The position numbers and the translations under genes are program-made. The notes beneath the pieces were generated by a model that made no database searches, had not been told where the DNA came from, and saw only the letters and a program-made list of their open reading frames with translations. Below are positions 9,256-18,202 of a stretch of 64,000 nucleotides of DNA, one piece after another. Within the stretch, counting starts at the first letter, position 1. The number at the start of each line of letters is the position of its first letter. Origin of the DNA: an uncultured Bryobacterales bacterium (lineage in GTDB: Bacteria > Acidobacteriota > Terriglobia > Bryobacterales > UBA6623); the NCBI GenBank assembly GCA_951813065.1, contig CATOTH010000009.1:186001-250000 (forward strand), written 5' to 3'.

Positions 9256-10668
9256 ATGCGCCTGCTACTCGCCCTGGCACTTGCGATGCCGCTCGCCGCC
9301 GCCCGACCCAACATCGTCCTCGTCCTGGCCGACGACCAAGGATGGGGCGAAACCGGCTACAACCGGCATCCATACTTGCAAACTCCCGTGCTGGACGAAA
9401 TGTCGGCATCGGGTCTACGCTTCGACCGCTTCTACGCTGCTGCCCCCAACTGCTCTCCAACTCGGACTTCGATTCTCACGGGCCGACATCCCAATCGGTC
9501 GGGGGTTTTCTCCCCGAATCACACGACCCGGCCGGAAGAGATCACCATCGCCCAGATCCTGAAGGACGCCGGCTACCGTAACGGTCACTTCGGAAAATGG
9601 CACGTAGGCGCCGTCAAGGCCGCCTCCCCGACAAACCCGGCCCGGATGGGCTACGAGGAGTACCTTGCGCACGACAACTTCTTCGAACTAGATCCCCCGC
9701 TGAGCCGGAACGGAGCCGATCCCGAAATCATCCGGGGCGAGAGTTCGGAGATCTGCGTCGACGCCGCGGTCTCGTTCATTCGAAGAGTCCGCGGTGAGGG
9801 CGACGACCCATTCTTTGTGACACTCTGGTTCGGCTCGCCGCACAGCCCGTACCGGGCCCTGCCCGAAGACGCGGCACTGTACGACGATGTCCCGGGTCGC
9901 GAACTTGGGGACCGATTCGCCGAGATCACGGCCATGGACCGAGCGCTGGGCCGGTTCCGGCAGGTGCTGAGGGCTTTGGGAGTGGCAGAGGACACCCTGC
10001 TTTGGTACATGTCGGATAACGGGATCACGGTTGAGGGCATCCCCGCCGAACAGCGCAGCGGGCTCTACAACGGCGGCTGGCGTGGCCGCAAGGGAATGCT
10101 GTACGAAGGTGGCTTGCTGGTTCCCTCCGTCATCGAGTGGCCAGAGGTAATCCGAACTCCCCGGTCGACTTCGATCCGGGCGGTGACCACGGACGTTCTC
10201 GCTACGCTGCTGGCGCTGCTCGACTTGGATCATCCGGATCCCGGACGCCCGTCAGACGGCGTTGATCTTTCACCGCTGATTGAGGGGCGGAACATGCCCG
10301 AGAGACCTGGACCGATAGGGTTCTGGAGATACGGCCGGAGACCGGAAGCCGACAACGAGCGGTGGATGGCCCCCGAGCTGACGCGCGGGACTACGCCGAC
10401 CGTCAGGAATCCCGGGATTGACTTTGTCAATTTCAAGCATCCCGTCGCTCGTACGAGAGATTTCGGCGGAGTGGCCGCTTGGACGGAGCCGCGCTACAAG
10501 CTGGTTCGCGCCGGGAACGAGGATCCGGAACTGTATGATCTGCTGGCAGATCCCCGCGAGCGCCAAGACCTTGCAGGCGAGCAACCGGAACGAGTGGCGT
10601 CAATGCTGGCCGAGCTGGAGCAATGGCAGAGGTCGGTGGAACGTAGCCTCGCCGGTGCGGACTACTGA
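9256..10668 (+). CDS. Exported cysteine-type sulfatase (S1 family)
   Basis: The 470-residue protein starts with a short signal peptide (MRLLLALALAMPLAAA) followed directly by the sulfatase opening PNIVLVLADDQGWGE, whose two Asp bind calcium. The C-S-P-T-R motif (Cys66) is the site converted to formylglycine. GHFGKWHVG, FGSPHSPY and MSDNGIT supply further active-site residues. ATG at 9256 is chosen because it gives a compact signal peptide; TTG at 9247 is four bases after a GAGGAG ribosome site and would add three residues. The substrate is unknown; the FucP-like transporter just upstream hints at a sulfated sugar. A C-terminal YKLVRAGNEDPELYDLLADP segment is typical of the family. Confidence 0.93.
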   Translation: MRLLLALALAMPLAAARPNIVLVLADDQGWGETGYNRHPYLQTPVLDEMSASGLRFDRFYAAAPNCSPTRTSILTGRHPNRSGVFSPNHTTRPEEITIAQILKDAGYRNGHFGKWHVGAVKAASPTNPARMGYEEYLAHDNFFELDPPLSRNGADPEIIRGESSEICVDAAVSFIRRVRGEGDDPFFVTLWFGSPHSPYRALPEDAALYDDVPGRELGDRFAEITAMDRALGRFRQVLRALGVAEDTLLWYMSDNGITVEGIPAEQRSGLYNGGWRGRKGMLYEGGLLVPSVIEWPEVIRTPRSTSIRAVTTDVLATLLALLDLDHPDPGRPSDGVDLSPLIEGRNMPERPGPIGFWRYGRRPEADNERWMAPELTRGTTPTVRNPGIDFVNFKHPVARTRDFGGVAAWTEPRYKLVRAGNEDPELYDLLADPRERQDLAGEQPERVASMLAELEQWQRSVERSLAGADY

Positions 10669-10948
10669 CCATCGGCTGCGACGCACATTCGGGAGTTTCG
10701 GCTCGGCCGCATCGAGTGCCCCTAGGCGTGACCGATTGCGGGTGCCGGCAAGAAATCTCCCGCTGCGAATCGCCCAGTTGGGAGTCCGGACATGGAAAGC
10801 GAAACCGAAACGACCTCGGGACGGTCGAACCAGCATAAGGACTGCGACTGATGCGAGCACGGGGAATACGCAATTGTTTCTCGCTTCCGCGCGAAGGTCG
10901 CGGAGCCCGGCGACGGGTTCGGGCTTTGGACCAATCGGAGGAGATGAA

Positions 10949-11320
10949 ATGAAAACACGCAATTTGGCTATAGCCATCGCTTTGTGCGGACTGATCGTGA
11001 CAGGAGTGCTGATCGCTCAATCCACCACCGAGACCACCGATTCCGAGACGGAATACGAATGGGACATGATAAGCCAGAACGTTTCCGGGACCGGAGGGTC
11101 CAGCGCGGGCCAGTCATCGGAATCGAGTGCTGGGGAGCCCGTTCATGGCAACGTCTTTCTCTTCAACAAGAAGACAGGAAAGGTGTATAGGTTCTGGGCT
11201 GGCTGCGAGGATGACGGTCCCAACGGGTGCCTCGAACCCCTACCGACAGTGACCCTGTCAGCAACCTATACAGTTGTGCCGACATCGTCTAGCGGACAAT
11301 CGGCATACCAACCGAACTAG
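10949..11320 (+). CDS. Small exported protein of unknown function
   Basis: The 123-residue product has a clear N-terminal export signal (KTRNLAIAIALCGLIVTGVL, then Ala-Gln), a Ser/Thr/Glu/Gly-rich low-complexity stretch (residues about 28-65), and a short possible beta region with FLFNKKTGKVYRFWAGC. Two Cys lie nine residues apart (WAGCEDDGPNGCLEP). A strong GGAGGAGA ribosome site precedes the ATG by five bases. I do not recognise the family. It follows the sulfatase after 280 bases without coding signal and precedes two perfect hairpins, so it may be a separate transcription unit. Confidence 0.65.
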   Translation: MKTRNLAIAIALCGLIVTGVLIAQSTTETTDSETEYEWDMISQNVSGTGGSSAGQSSESSAGEPVHGNVFLFNKKTGKVYRFWAGCEDDGPNGCLEPLPTVTLSATYTVVPTSSSGQSAYQPN

Positions 11321-11393
11321 GGACGCAGTCCTATACGCCAGGGCATTAAGAACTCGTTGCGGAACAAGCAGGGTTCTTGGACGCCTGACCTAG

Positions 11394-11420
11394 GTAGCGC
11401 GTCCGTGCCGGACGCGCTAC
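11394..11420 (+). terminator. Perfect 12-bp hairpin, possible terminator
   Basis: The arms GTAGCGCGTCCG and CGGACGCGCTAC are exact complements around a three-base loop. It is GC-rich and lies 73 bases after the small exported protein, but has no T-run on either side. A factor-independent terminator is therefore possible but not proven; a REP-like or protein-bound palindrome is an alternative. Confidence 0.45.
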
Positions 11421-11448
11421 GCCGCTCAGCCGACAAGACGTGGTGATT

Positions 11449-11480
11449 GCCCACTTCCGGAGTGGAAGCCGGAAGTGGGC
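11449..11480. repeat. Perfect 12-bp inverted repeat, 8-base loop
   Basis: The arms GCCCACTTCCGG and CCGGAAGTGGGC are exact complements around AGTGGAAG. It starts 28 bases after the first hairpin. The sequence is unrelated to that hairpin, so this is not a simple duplication. Confidence 0.6.
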
Positions 11481-11841
11481 ATGGCTGTTCCGGCCCTCAA
11501 GTCGAATTCCGTCCGCCAAGGCTTACCCGAGTCCGGCAGCGGTGTGGGATTGGGTGCTTTCTTCGTCTCGGCGTATTCGTAGCGTCAGCGAGGCCGACAG
11601 TCCGCTGGGATCTGCTTCTCGAACCGATTGTCGGTTGCTTGCTCACACAAGAGTAAGTCTCGCGAGCCATATGAGGGCCTCGCAATGCTGGGTCTCGGAG
11701 CGCCTGCAATGGACAGACCGCGGCGGGATACCTTTGTGAGGAACTGCCACAGCAATGGCGCCAAGATGGTACGGCTCACAGCCCCTCGTCCACGGGGAAC
11801 GGGCTCCAAGTTGCTAGGATGGCCGCCTGGCTGTCAGCGCG

Positions 11842-12666
11842 ATGCGAGGATCCTACGGTGAAGATTGCGGAATTCGTTTTCCGAGAACCGCTTGGCTAGT
11901 GCTGCCTGCCCTCTTGCTGCTGGTAGCAATTCGAACTGGACTGGCGCAGGACTGGAGCGTCACTGAATTGCATTACCAGGGTGGGAACGCCCTGCGCGAT
12001 CACGAAGTAAGCCCCAGCGGATTTCAGCAAATCCTCACACTCCAGCACGCGAGCGGCTGGAAATACGGCGAGAACTTCTTCTTTGTGGACATGATCTGCT
12101 GCGCGGGGTCCGCAGCGAATCGCGACATGTACTTGGAATGGTATCCCTACATGAGCCTGAGTTCAGTCACCGGGAAGGACATCTCATGGAGGAGGATCAA
12201 GGACATTGGCCCGTTGGGCGGTCTGAACTGGGGGGCCCAGGCCAAGTTCGTCAAGATCGCTCCCGGTTTCCGCATCCAGCTCGATCTTCCCGGGTTTTCC
12301 TTCGCAAACCTGGATTACCTGTACATGGTGGACAAGAATCAGGGCCTGGCTGCGGGCGGGGCGCCGAGAGAAGGCAATAGTCACCTCATTGATTTCAACT
12401 GGGCATTGCCATTCGAGATCGGCGGTGCGTCATTCTCGCTGGAGGGACACGGCGAGTGGCGTGGCCCAAGAAGCACGGAACTCGGCACCCGTTCTCCCTA
12501 TTGGGTGTTGCTCCAGCCCCAATTGCGACTCGACATTGGAAGAGTACTGGCTTGGCAGCCGGGACGCTTCTTTGCAGGAATCGAGTTCCATGCTTGGATC
12601 AACAAGTTCGGATTCGAGGATGCCGACGAGGTCATCCCCCAACTTCTGGTGGTCTTTCGGTTCTAG
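11842..12666 (+). CDS. Tsx-like outer-membrane beta-barrel protein
   Basis: The 274-residue protein has a signal peptide ending near residue 36 (LVAIRTGLA-Q) and a body of alternating short strands (DWSVTELHYQGGNALRD, LTLQHASGWKYGENFFFVDM, MYLEWYPYMSLS). The closing strand LLVVFRF has the C-terminal aromatic expected of a barrel recognised by the BAM machinery. This pattern matches the nucleoside-channel Tsx and related barrels. It probably forms a pore for nucleosides or small solutes; the substrate is inferred from similarity only. The alpha/beta hydrolase starts 20 bases downstream, so the two likely form an operon. Confidence 0.7.
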   Translation: MRGSYGEDCGIRFPRTAWLVLPALLLLVAIRTGLAQDWSVTELHYQGGNALRDHEVSPSGFQQILTLQHASGWKYGENFFFVDMICCAGSAANRDMYLEWYPYMSLSSVTGKDISWRRIKDIGPLGGLNWGAQAKFVKIAPGFRIQLDLPGFSFANLDYLYMVDKNQGLAAGGAPREGNSHLIDFNWALPFEIGGASFSLEGHGEWRGPRSTELGTRSPYWVLLQPQLRLDIGRVLAWQPGRFFAGIEFHAWINKFGFEDADEVIPQLLVVFRF

Positions 12667-12686
12667 GCATACTTCGAGGGGCTACA

Positions 12687-13667
12687 ATGCGCGCTAAGTC
12701 CGGAGTGGATGTTTCCATGCTCGTGAAGGTCGCGGTTCTCGTGTTGGCGGTTGGTGGCATTGTCGGCGCTGCCCAGGTATCGTTCCCGTTCATACCCGAA
12801 GATCGAATCCCCATCAAAGAGATCACGCTGACTGAAACCGCATACGGGGCATTGCGGAAACCGCCGGGGCAGGGGCCCTTCCCGGCGGTCTTGTTCCTGC
12901 ATGGCGGCCTCGGGAAGAATTCGATGGCCAACCTACGCAGGAACGCCCTCCGACAGCCGGCGCAGTCGCGATTCTTGGCGTGGGGCTACGTCACGGTGGC
13001 GGCGACCAGGCGGGTGATCCGTCACGACCCGCAGGATCGAGGTGTGATCGAGGACACGCTGGAACTTGTCCGAGCCGTCCGCGAGCTGCCGTTTGTGGAC
13101 GCGGAGAGCGTCGCGCTCTACGGTGGCAGCGGCGGAGGCACGCTGGCCCTGGAGGTGGCAAGCGTCAGCGATGAACTCGCGGCGATCGTCGCCGGCGAGC
13201 CGGCCACGATCATCTATATGGGAATGTTCACCCGAGATCACATCATCTTTGACGACGAAGGCAGGCCGACCGGAGACCGGCGTTGGGATGTGATGAATCA
13301 GGATGCGAAGGCGCTCTACACGAAGGAAGTCCGAGAGATAACGCGCCGGAAGCTCTCAGGCCTTGCGACGCCCGCACTCGTCCTGCATGGGGACCAACAT
13401 GCGTTGAAGGAGTTCAACTTCGAAGTCTTTGTTCCCGAGATGGAGGCTCTGGGCAAGCCGGTCGCGCTGAAGACGTATCCAGGCGAGCCGCACGGGTTTT
13501 ACTGGGGCCAGGGTGTCGACCCAGCGCAAGCCCTGAAGGCGAACGAGGATGCCGATGAATTCCTGAGAAAGCACATTCACGTTTTACCCCGCGCAGTCGA
13601 CGCATCCTTGACAACACCAACCGGGGTGCAGCCCATGAACCCGCGGGCCGGGAACCGTGGGCAATGA
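12687..13667 (+). CDS. Exported alpha/beta-hydrolase (dienelactone hydrolase/prolyl oligopeptidase-like)
   Basis: The 326-residue protein starts with a short signal peptide (MLVKVAVLVLAVGGIVGAA after a ten-residue leader). The hydrolase fold shows the oxyanion segment FLHGGLG, the nucleophile elbow GGSGGG (Ser148), and a late acid-His pair in LVLHGDQHALKEF and GEPHGFYWG. The ATG at 12687 is chosen because it comes just before the hydrophobic region and 20 bases after the upstream stop; earlier in-frame codons would overlap the Tsx-like gene. It is probably an esterase or peptidase acting in the periplasm; the substrate is not evident. Confidence 0.8.
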   Translation: MRAKSGVDVSMLVKVAVLVLAVGGIVGAAQVSFPFIPEDRIPIKEITLTETAYGALRKPPGQGPFPAVLFLHGGLGKNSMANLRRNALRQPAQSRFLAWGYVTVAATRRVIRHDPQDRGVIEDTLELVRAVRELPFVDAESVALYGGSGGGTLALEVASVSDELAAIVAGEPATIIYMGMFTRDHIIFDDEGRPTGDRRWDVMNQDAKALYTKEVREITRRKLSGLATPALVLHGDQHALKEFNFEVFVPEMEALGKPVALKTYPGEPHGFYWGQGVDPAQALKANEDADEFLRKHIHVLPRAVDASLTTPTGVQPMNPRAGNRGQ

Positions 13668-14115
13668 CCCCGCCAAGCCTGATCCATGCCTTCCCACCCC
13701 TTTATTCTTGACTTTGGATGCATGGCGACTCGAAAGGTGAAGTTGGAGACGGGCGGGCGACGATCTCCTTCTAGGAGCTATGCTTCCGAGCCCTCACACT
13801 GGCACGTAGTCCGCTGGTGGCTGGGACCAGCATCCAATCCCGGGACGACCATCTCCAACCGATCGGCCAACTCAGAACTGCCCCGCTGGCAAGTCCGCCA
13901 ACGTGTCAGATCCTTCCGACCCTGTGTGCCAGAATAGCTTGAGCCACGATTCGTCCTTGTTGAAAGCGGCATTGTCTTGCCGCACGGCGGTCTGCAGCCG
14001 GTCGCGCGCTACAGTCAGGTCAGGAAACTCTACCCGTCTAGCCACCATCCGATCTAAGTGCTTGAAACGAGTCGGCGTGATTTCCTCCGAAGAGATCTAG
14101 GTTTAGAACGTTAGT
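13668..14115. other. Intergenic, one weak short frame
   Basis: The region separates two plus-strand genes. Apart from the short minus-strand frame at 13872-14048 described separately, nothing is recognised. Confidence 0.5.
13872..14048 (-). CDS. Possible short protein or gene remnant
   Basis: A 58-residue frame (MVARRVEFPDLTVARDRL...) extends about 17 codons further upstream without a start before meeting a stop. Its composition, rich in Arg, Asp and aliphatics with WLKLFWHT, looks protein-like, unlike the other frames here. The family is not recognised. It could be the tail of a lost gene or a small divergent gene beside the DUF5916 protein. Confidence 0.3.
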   Translation of the reverse strand: MVARRVEFPDLTVARDRLQTAVRQDNAAFNKDESWLKLFWHTGSEGSDTLADLPAGQF

Positions 14116-16404
14116 GTGCACAATACTGGCTCACGACTGAGCAGCAAAGGCTTTCTCCTCCGTCTGGCGACCTGGACCTGTCTTCTGCTCGTGTCGAGTT
14201 GGTGTCTGGCCACCCCGCAGCAGTCCGGAGCGAACGCAGCGATTCGATCCGCGGTCGTGACCGCGATTGACACCGACATCGTCGTTGACGGCTCCCTCGA
14301 CGAGGCACCGTGGCGGCAGTCGCCAAAGATCGGCGAGTTGGTACAGAGGATTCCCCGCGCCGGCGCCAGGCCGACCGAGCGAACCGAAGTCACCCTGCTT
14401 CACGACAAGGACAACCTCTATATCGGTGTCATGTGCTATGACTCCGAGCCTGACCGGGTGCTCGCCTCGCAGATGGCGCGTGACGCCATGCTGAATCCGG
14501 ATGACCGCCTGAGCATCATTCTGGATACGTTCCGTGACCAAAGCAACGCGTTCTACTTTTCGACCAATCCGAACGGCGCTCTGGTCGATGGCCTGGTATT
14601 CGCGAACGGAGAAACGAATGAAGACTGGGACGCGATCTGGATCGTGAGGACGAAGCGGTCCGACAAGGGCTGGAGTGCAGAGTTCTCCATTCCGTTCAAG
14701 AGCCTGAGCTTCCCTTCCGGTGAGACTGTTTGGGGATTCAACATCAGTCGCATCATCCAGCGCAAGCTGGAGGAGGTCCGATGGACCGGAGCCCGCTTTC
14801 AGACGCAGTTCTTCCAAGTCTCAGAAGCGGGGGAAATCACGAACCTTGATGGCCTCGAGCAGGGCGTTGGCCTGGACGTCCGTCCGTTCATCGCGCAGCG
14901 CTGGCTGCACGAGGGGACCACCGGCAACGATGTTGTCCGCGGAAAGCCCGGCCTCGACCTGTTCTACAACCTCACACCAAGCCTGCGCCTGTCCACGACA
15001 ATCAATACCGACTTTGGCGAGACGGAGGTGGATGCCCGCCAGATCAATCTGACTCGGTTCTCCATCTTCTTTCCCGAGAAACGTTCGTTCTTCCTGCAGG
15101 ACGCCGGCGTCTTCAACTTTGCCACGACGGGTGTCGACCAGCCCGGTGGCATCCCCAGCACCGGCGCTGAAATCTTCCCGTTCTTTAGCCGGAGGATCGG
15201 GTTGCTTGGCGGGCAGGAGGTCCCGATCGACTACGGGATCAAGCTGACCGGCAAGGCCGGTCGCACCGAGATCGGTGTCCTCAACGTCAGGACCCGCGAC
15301 ACTCCGGTCGTTGACAACAAGAACCTGTTCGTCGGGCGCGTCCGGCAAAACTTCCTCGAGCAGTCCTACGTTGGGGCGATCTTTACGGGCGGGGACCCTG
15401 CCGGACGATCGTCAAGCGGTCCGTTTGATCCTCCGACGAGTTCTTCGCTGAGCAGCACGCTGGGTGCGGACATGCGCCTCGCCACGTCGAACTTCCTGGG
15501 TACCAATCGGAATATGCTCTTCAACGCCTGGGGCCTGAAGACGAACACGGAAGGGATCAGTGAGAATAACGCTTCCTACGGGTTCGCCGCGCACTATGCC
15601 AATGACAAGTTCCAGGGCCAACTGATGTGGCGCGAGATTCAAGAGAATTTCGATCCGGAACTCGGTTTCGTGCAGCGCACGAATGTCCGGATGCTGAGGC
15701 TGGGAGCTAGCTTCAATCCGCGCCCCAAGCCGTCAACCGGAATCCAGCAGATGTTCCATGACGTCTTCTACACACGATTCACCCGGCTGGACAACGGACT
15801 CGTGGAGACGGAGAAGTTTTATTTCACTCTGGTCGACTGGCATCTGAACTCGGGCGACTCCCTCCACAGCTTGTTCGACCTGAACCCGACCTACGAGCGC
15901 CTGTTCGAGCCGTTTGAGATTTCTCCCGGTGTCGTCCTTCCCGCAGGTGAGTACCGCTTCATGCCGATGCGGATCTTTTTCACGTCGGCGCAGAAACGGA
16001 AGTTGCAGGGCAGCATCGGTCTCACGTTCGGAAGCTTTTGGTCCGGGACTGCCAAGACGGTCCGAGCGGGACTGAGGTACCAGATTCCCCCGAAGTTCTC
16101 GATCAGTCTTGATTCGAACCAGACGTTTGCACAACTGCCAGAGGGGAACTTCGTCGCCAGGATCTTCAGCACGCAGGTCAACTATGCGGTCTCGCCGTTC
16201 CTGTCGTTCTCCAATCTGGTCCAGTTCGACAACCGATCGGGAAACCTTGGCCTGCAAAGTCGCGTGCGCTGGACTCTGGAACCAGGCAATGACGTGTTCT
16301 TCATCTTCGGCCAGGGATGGATACAGGAGATCGGAGATTTCTTCGACTTTCGCCAGCAGGACTCTAGATTGGCTACAAAGCTGCAATACACGTTTCGATT
16401 CTGA
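14116..16404 (+). CDS. DUF5916 outer-membrane protein with CBM9-like domain
   Basis: The 762-residue protein has a signal peptide (about residues 10-35), then a CBM9-like carbohydrate-binding domain (IVVDGSLDEAPWRQSP near residue 55, VTLLHDKDNLYIGVMCYD, RLSIILDTFRDQSNAFYF). A long beta-barrel region follows (NTDFGETEVDARQINLTRFS, FFPEKRSFFLQDAGVF) and ends in KLQYTFRF, typical of an outer-membrane barrel. This is the DUF5916 layout common in Acidobacteriota and Bacteroidota. A role in surface carbohydrate binding or uptake is plausible but untested. The GTG at 14116 is the only good start. The selenoprotein gene begins 143 bases later on the same strand. Confidence 0.85.
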   Translation: MHNTGSRLSSKGFLLRLATWTCLLLVSSWCLATPQQSGANAAIRSAVVTAIDTDIVVDGSLDEAPWRQSPKIGELVQRIPRAGARPTERTEVTLLHDKDNLYIGVMCYDSEPDRVLASQMARDAMLNPDDRLSIILDTFRDQSNAFYFSTNPNGALVDGLVFANGETNEDWDAIWIVRTKRSDKGWSAEFSIPFKSLSFPSGETVWGFNISRIIQRKLEEVRWTGARFQTQFFQVSEAGEITNLDGLEQGVGLDVRPFIAQRWLHEGTTGNDVVRGKPGLDLFYNLTPSLRLSTTINTDFGETEVDARQINLTRFSIFFPEKRSFFLQDAGVFNFATTGVDQPGGIPSTGAEIFPFFSRRIGLLGGQEVPIDYGIKLTGKAGRTEIGVLNVRTRDTPVVDNKNLFVGRVRQNFLEQSYVGAIFTGGDPAGRSSSGPFDPPTSSSLSSTLGADMRLATSNFLGTNRNMLFNAWGLKTNTEGISENNASYGFAAHYANDKFQGQLMWREIQENFDPELGFVQRTNVRMLRLGASFNPRPKPSTGIQQMFHDVFYTRFTRLDNGLVETEKFYFTLVDWHLNSGDSLHSLFDLNPTYERLFEPFEISPGVVLPAGEYRFMPMRIFFTSAQKRKLQGSIGLTFGSFWSGTAKTVRAGLRYQIPPKFSISLDSNQTFAQLPEGNFVARIFSTQVNYAVSPFLSFSNLVQFDNRSGNLGLQSRVRWTLEPGNDVFFIFGQGWIQEIGDFFDFRQQDSRLATKLQYTFRF

Positions 16405-16547
16405 GCGGCTACGTGTCGACGTCGGAGCGGAATGGGGATTGAAGTGAGATTCCCCCGGGCTGGCCAATGGAAGCGGCGAGGTTTTACCGGCTCTTCACGA
16501 GCCCGTGCTCGGAATGGTGTTAACTGCTAAGAGAGGTTGCTCGCGAC

Positions 16548-18095
16548 ATGATTCGTCCGCAGTTCGTTGGTATTGCATTGGCCTTCGCCGTCTCGGCAAC
16601 GGTTGCCTTCGCCCAGACGCAGAGGGCGATGCCGCTCGGACCGGGAGATCCGTTCCCGGAACTGGATGTGTTCGATGCTGCCGGCAAGCCGTTCAATACC
16701 AAGAGCTTGACGGGGCAGTATACGGTTCTCGTCAACGGGTGTCTGACTTGACCGCCCTTCATTCGTAACGTCCCCAGTTTGGAGACGGTGTATCGTGACT
16801 ACTCGCCCAAGGGCGTCGAATTCGTTTATCTCTACAAGGCGCTGGCGCACCCCGAACTGAACGGCTACGTCAACCCGGTCACGCTCGAGGAGCGCCTGAT
16901 GCACATCGAGGAAGCCAAGCGAGTCCTGGGATCGGAGATTCCCTGGATTGCGGACACCATGGCGAATGACCTGAAGCATGCGATTGGGGATCGCCCGAAC
17001 TCCGAGTATTTGCTCGATCCCAAGGGCCGGGTCCTGCGGGCGCGTGCTTGGAGCGACCCGGACCAGTTGCGGAGGGATCTGGCGGAATTCGTCGGTCCCG
17101 TCGAGAACCGGACCGAGGTCTCGGACCTGGGGATGGAAATCAAGCCGGCGCCGGAGCATGCACCGACCGGCGTTGTTGACCGGATCGACAAGCCCGGGAC
17201 ATTTCGCACGGTGGTCTCAACACCTCAGCTTGAAAAAACAAGCGAGCCGTTCTACACCAAGCTACGTGCGGAGGCCGATCAGGCCTTGCTTCGCTCAGGT
17301 GAGGGAAACCTCTATTTGGCTTTCCTGCTCGACCCGCTTCACGGGGTGCACTGGAATAACCTGGCACCGGCGATGGACGTGGAACTGTTCGCCCCTGATG
17401 GCGTAACGATCACTCCGGCGAAGATGCAGGGACCGAAGGTGGATGAAGAGGCCGACGCGGACCCGCGCGAGTTCCTGGTTCACGTGAATCGTGGCGATTC
17501 GCAAGAACCATTGGGTATGAAGTTTCGATATTTCGCCTGCACGGAAACCTGGTGCAGGCCGGTCACCCAGGAGTATCTGATTGCTTGGGAGGTGGACCGC
17601 GATGCCGGGAGGGTCAGGTCGGGCCGGATGGATTTCGATCGTACTGGTCAGCGCCGAGTTCCCGGAGGTGGGCGTGGCCGGGGAGCGGGTCCGTTAGGAC
17701 GGGGAGGCGGCGCTGGCCCTGGTGACTCAATCGAACGCCTCCTGGCCGGAGACGTGGATGGAGACGATCGGTTGACCCTCGAGGAGCTTCCCGAACAGAT
17801 GCGACGGAATTTCGACCGGATTGACCGGGATCGAGATGGGTATGTCGAACCGTCGGAGCTCGAAGCCATGATGCAGCGCGGCGCTGGCCGTGCCAGACGT
17901 GCCGGGGGCCTTGGCGGCATGGCGCGCTGGGACGCCGATGGAGACGGCATGCTCAGCATCGAGGAGGCCCCGCCGCAGATGGAGCGGCGTTTCGGGCCAC
18001 TCGACACCAACGGTGACGGGCTCTTGGATCAGGAAGAGCTTTCCGCCATGCGCGGCCCCGGGCGTGGCCCGGGTGGCCGTGGAAATGGCAACTAA
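16548..18095 (+). CDS. Probable selenoprotein: deiodinase/thioredoxin-like domain with EF-hand tail
   Basis: Reading the TGA at 16749-16751 as selenocysteine joins two same-frame segments into one 515-residue exported protein (signal peptide about residues 1-22). The active site reads N-G-Cys65-L-T-Sec68-P-P-F, a CxxU redox motif whose T-Sec-P-P-F part equals the iodothyronine deiodinase active site. The following SLETVYRDYSPKGVEFVYLY continues the same thioredoxin-like fold. Residues about 200-360 form a DsbD-N-like region with Cys331 and Cys336 (ACTETWCRPVTQ). After a Gly/Arg linker come four EF-hand loops at about 402-413, 426-437, 462-473 and 486-497. A SECIS-like hairpin follows the TGA. 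The alternative, a gene broken by a stop, is less likely because both halves keep the frame and the motif. The substrate is unknown; a peroxide or disulfide reductase role is inferred. Confidence 0.82.
16749..16787 (+). promoter_or_regulatory. UGA codon and bacterial SECIS-like hairpin
   Basis: The in-frame TGA (16749-16751) is followed by a hairpin at 16769-16787. CGTC pairs with GACG, then there is a C-A mismatch, then CCA pairs with TGG around a GTT apical loop. The loop G lies about 25 bases after the TGA, inside the 16-37 base window usual for bacterial SECIS elements, and the loop begins G-T as SelB binding favours. The fold was drawn by eye. Confidence 0.6.
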
Positions 18096-18202
18096 CGCGT
18101 CGGAGCCATTTTGGCTAGCGCCATGTTGACGTTGCCGATCAACTTTCCGAGAAACTCGTTGCGCTGCGATCCCGGCCTGATTGATGCATGCCGGGAAACT
18201 TG

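Larger units (their letters stand above)
11321..11841. other. Intergenic with two perfect hairpins
   Basis: No gene is seen. The only structures are the two perfect inverted repeats listed separately at 11394-11420 and 11449-11480; the remaining 350 bases show nothing recognisable. Confidence 0.6.

Noticed and set aside
10418..10948. A longer start for the small exported protein, reaching back into the sulfatase gene
   Set aside because: The upstream part is out-of-frame sulfatase sequence; the ATG at 10949 has a strong ribosome site and begins an export signal.
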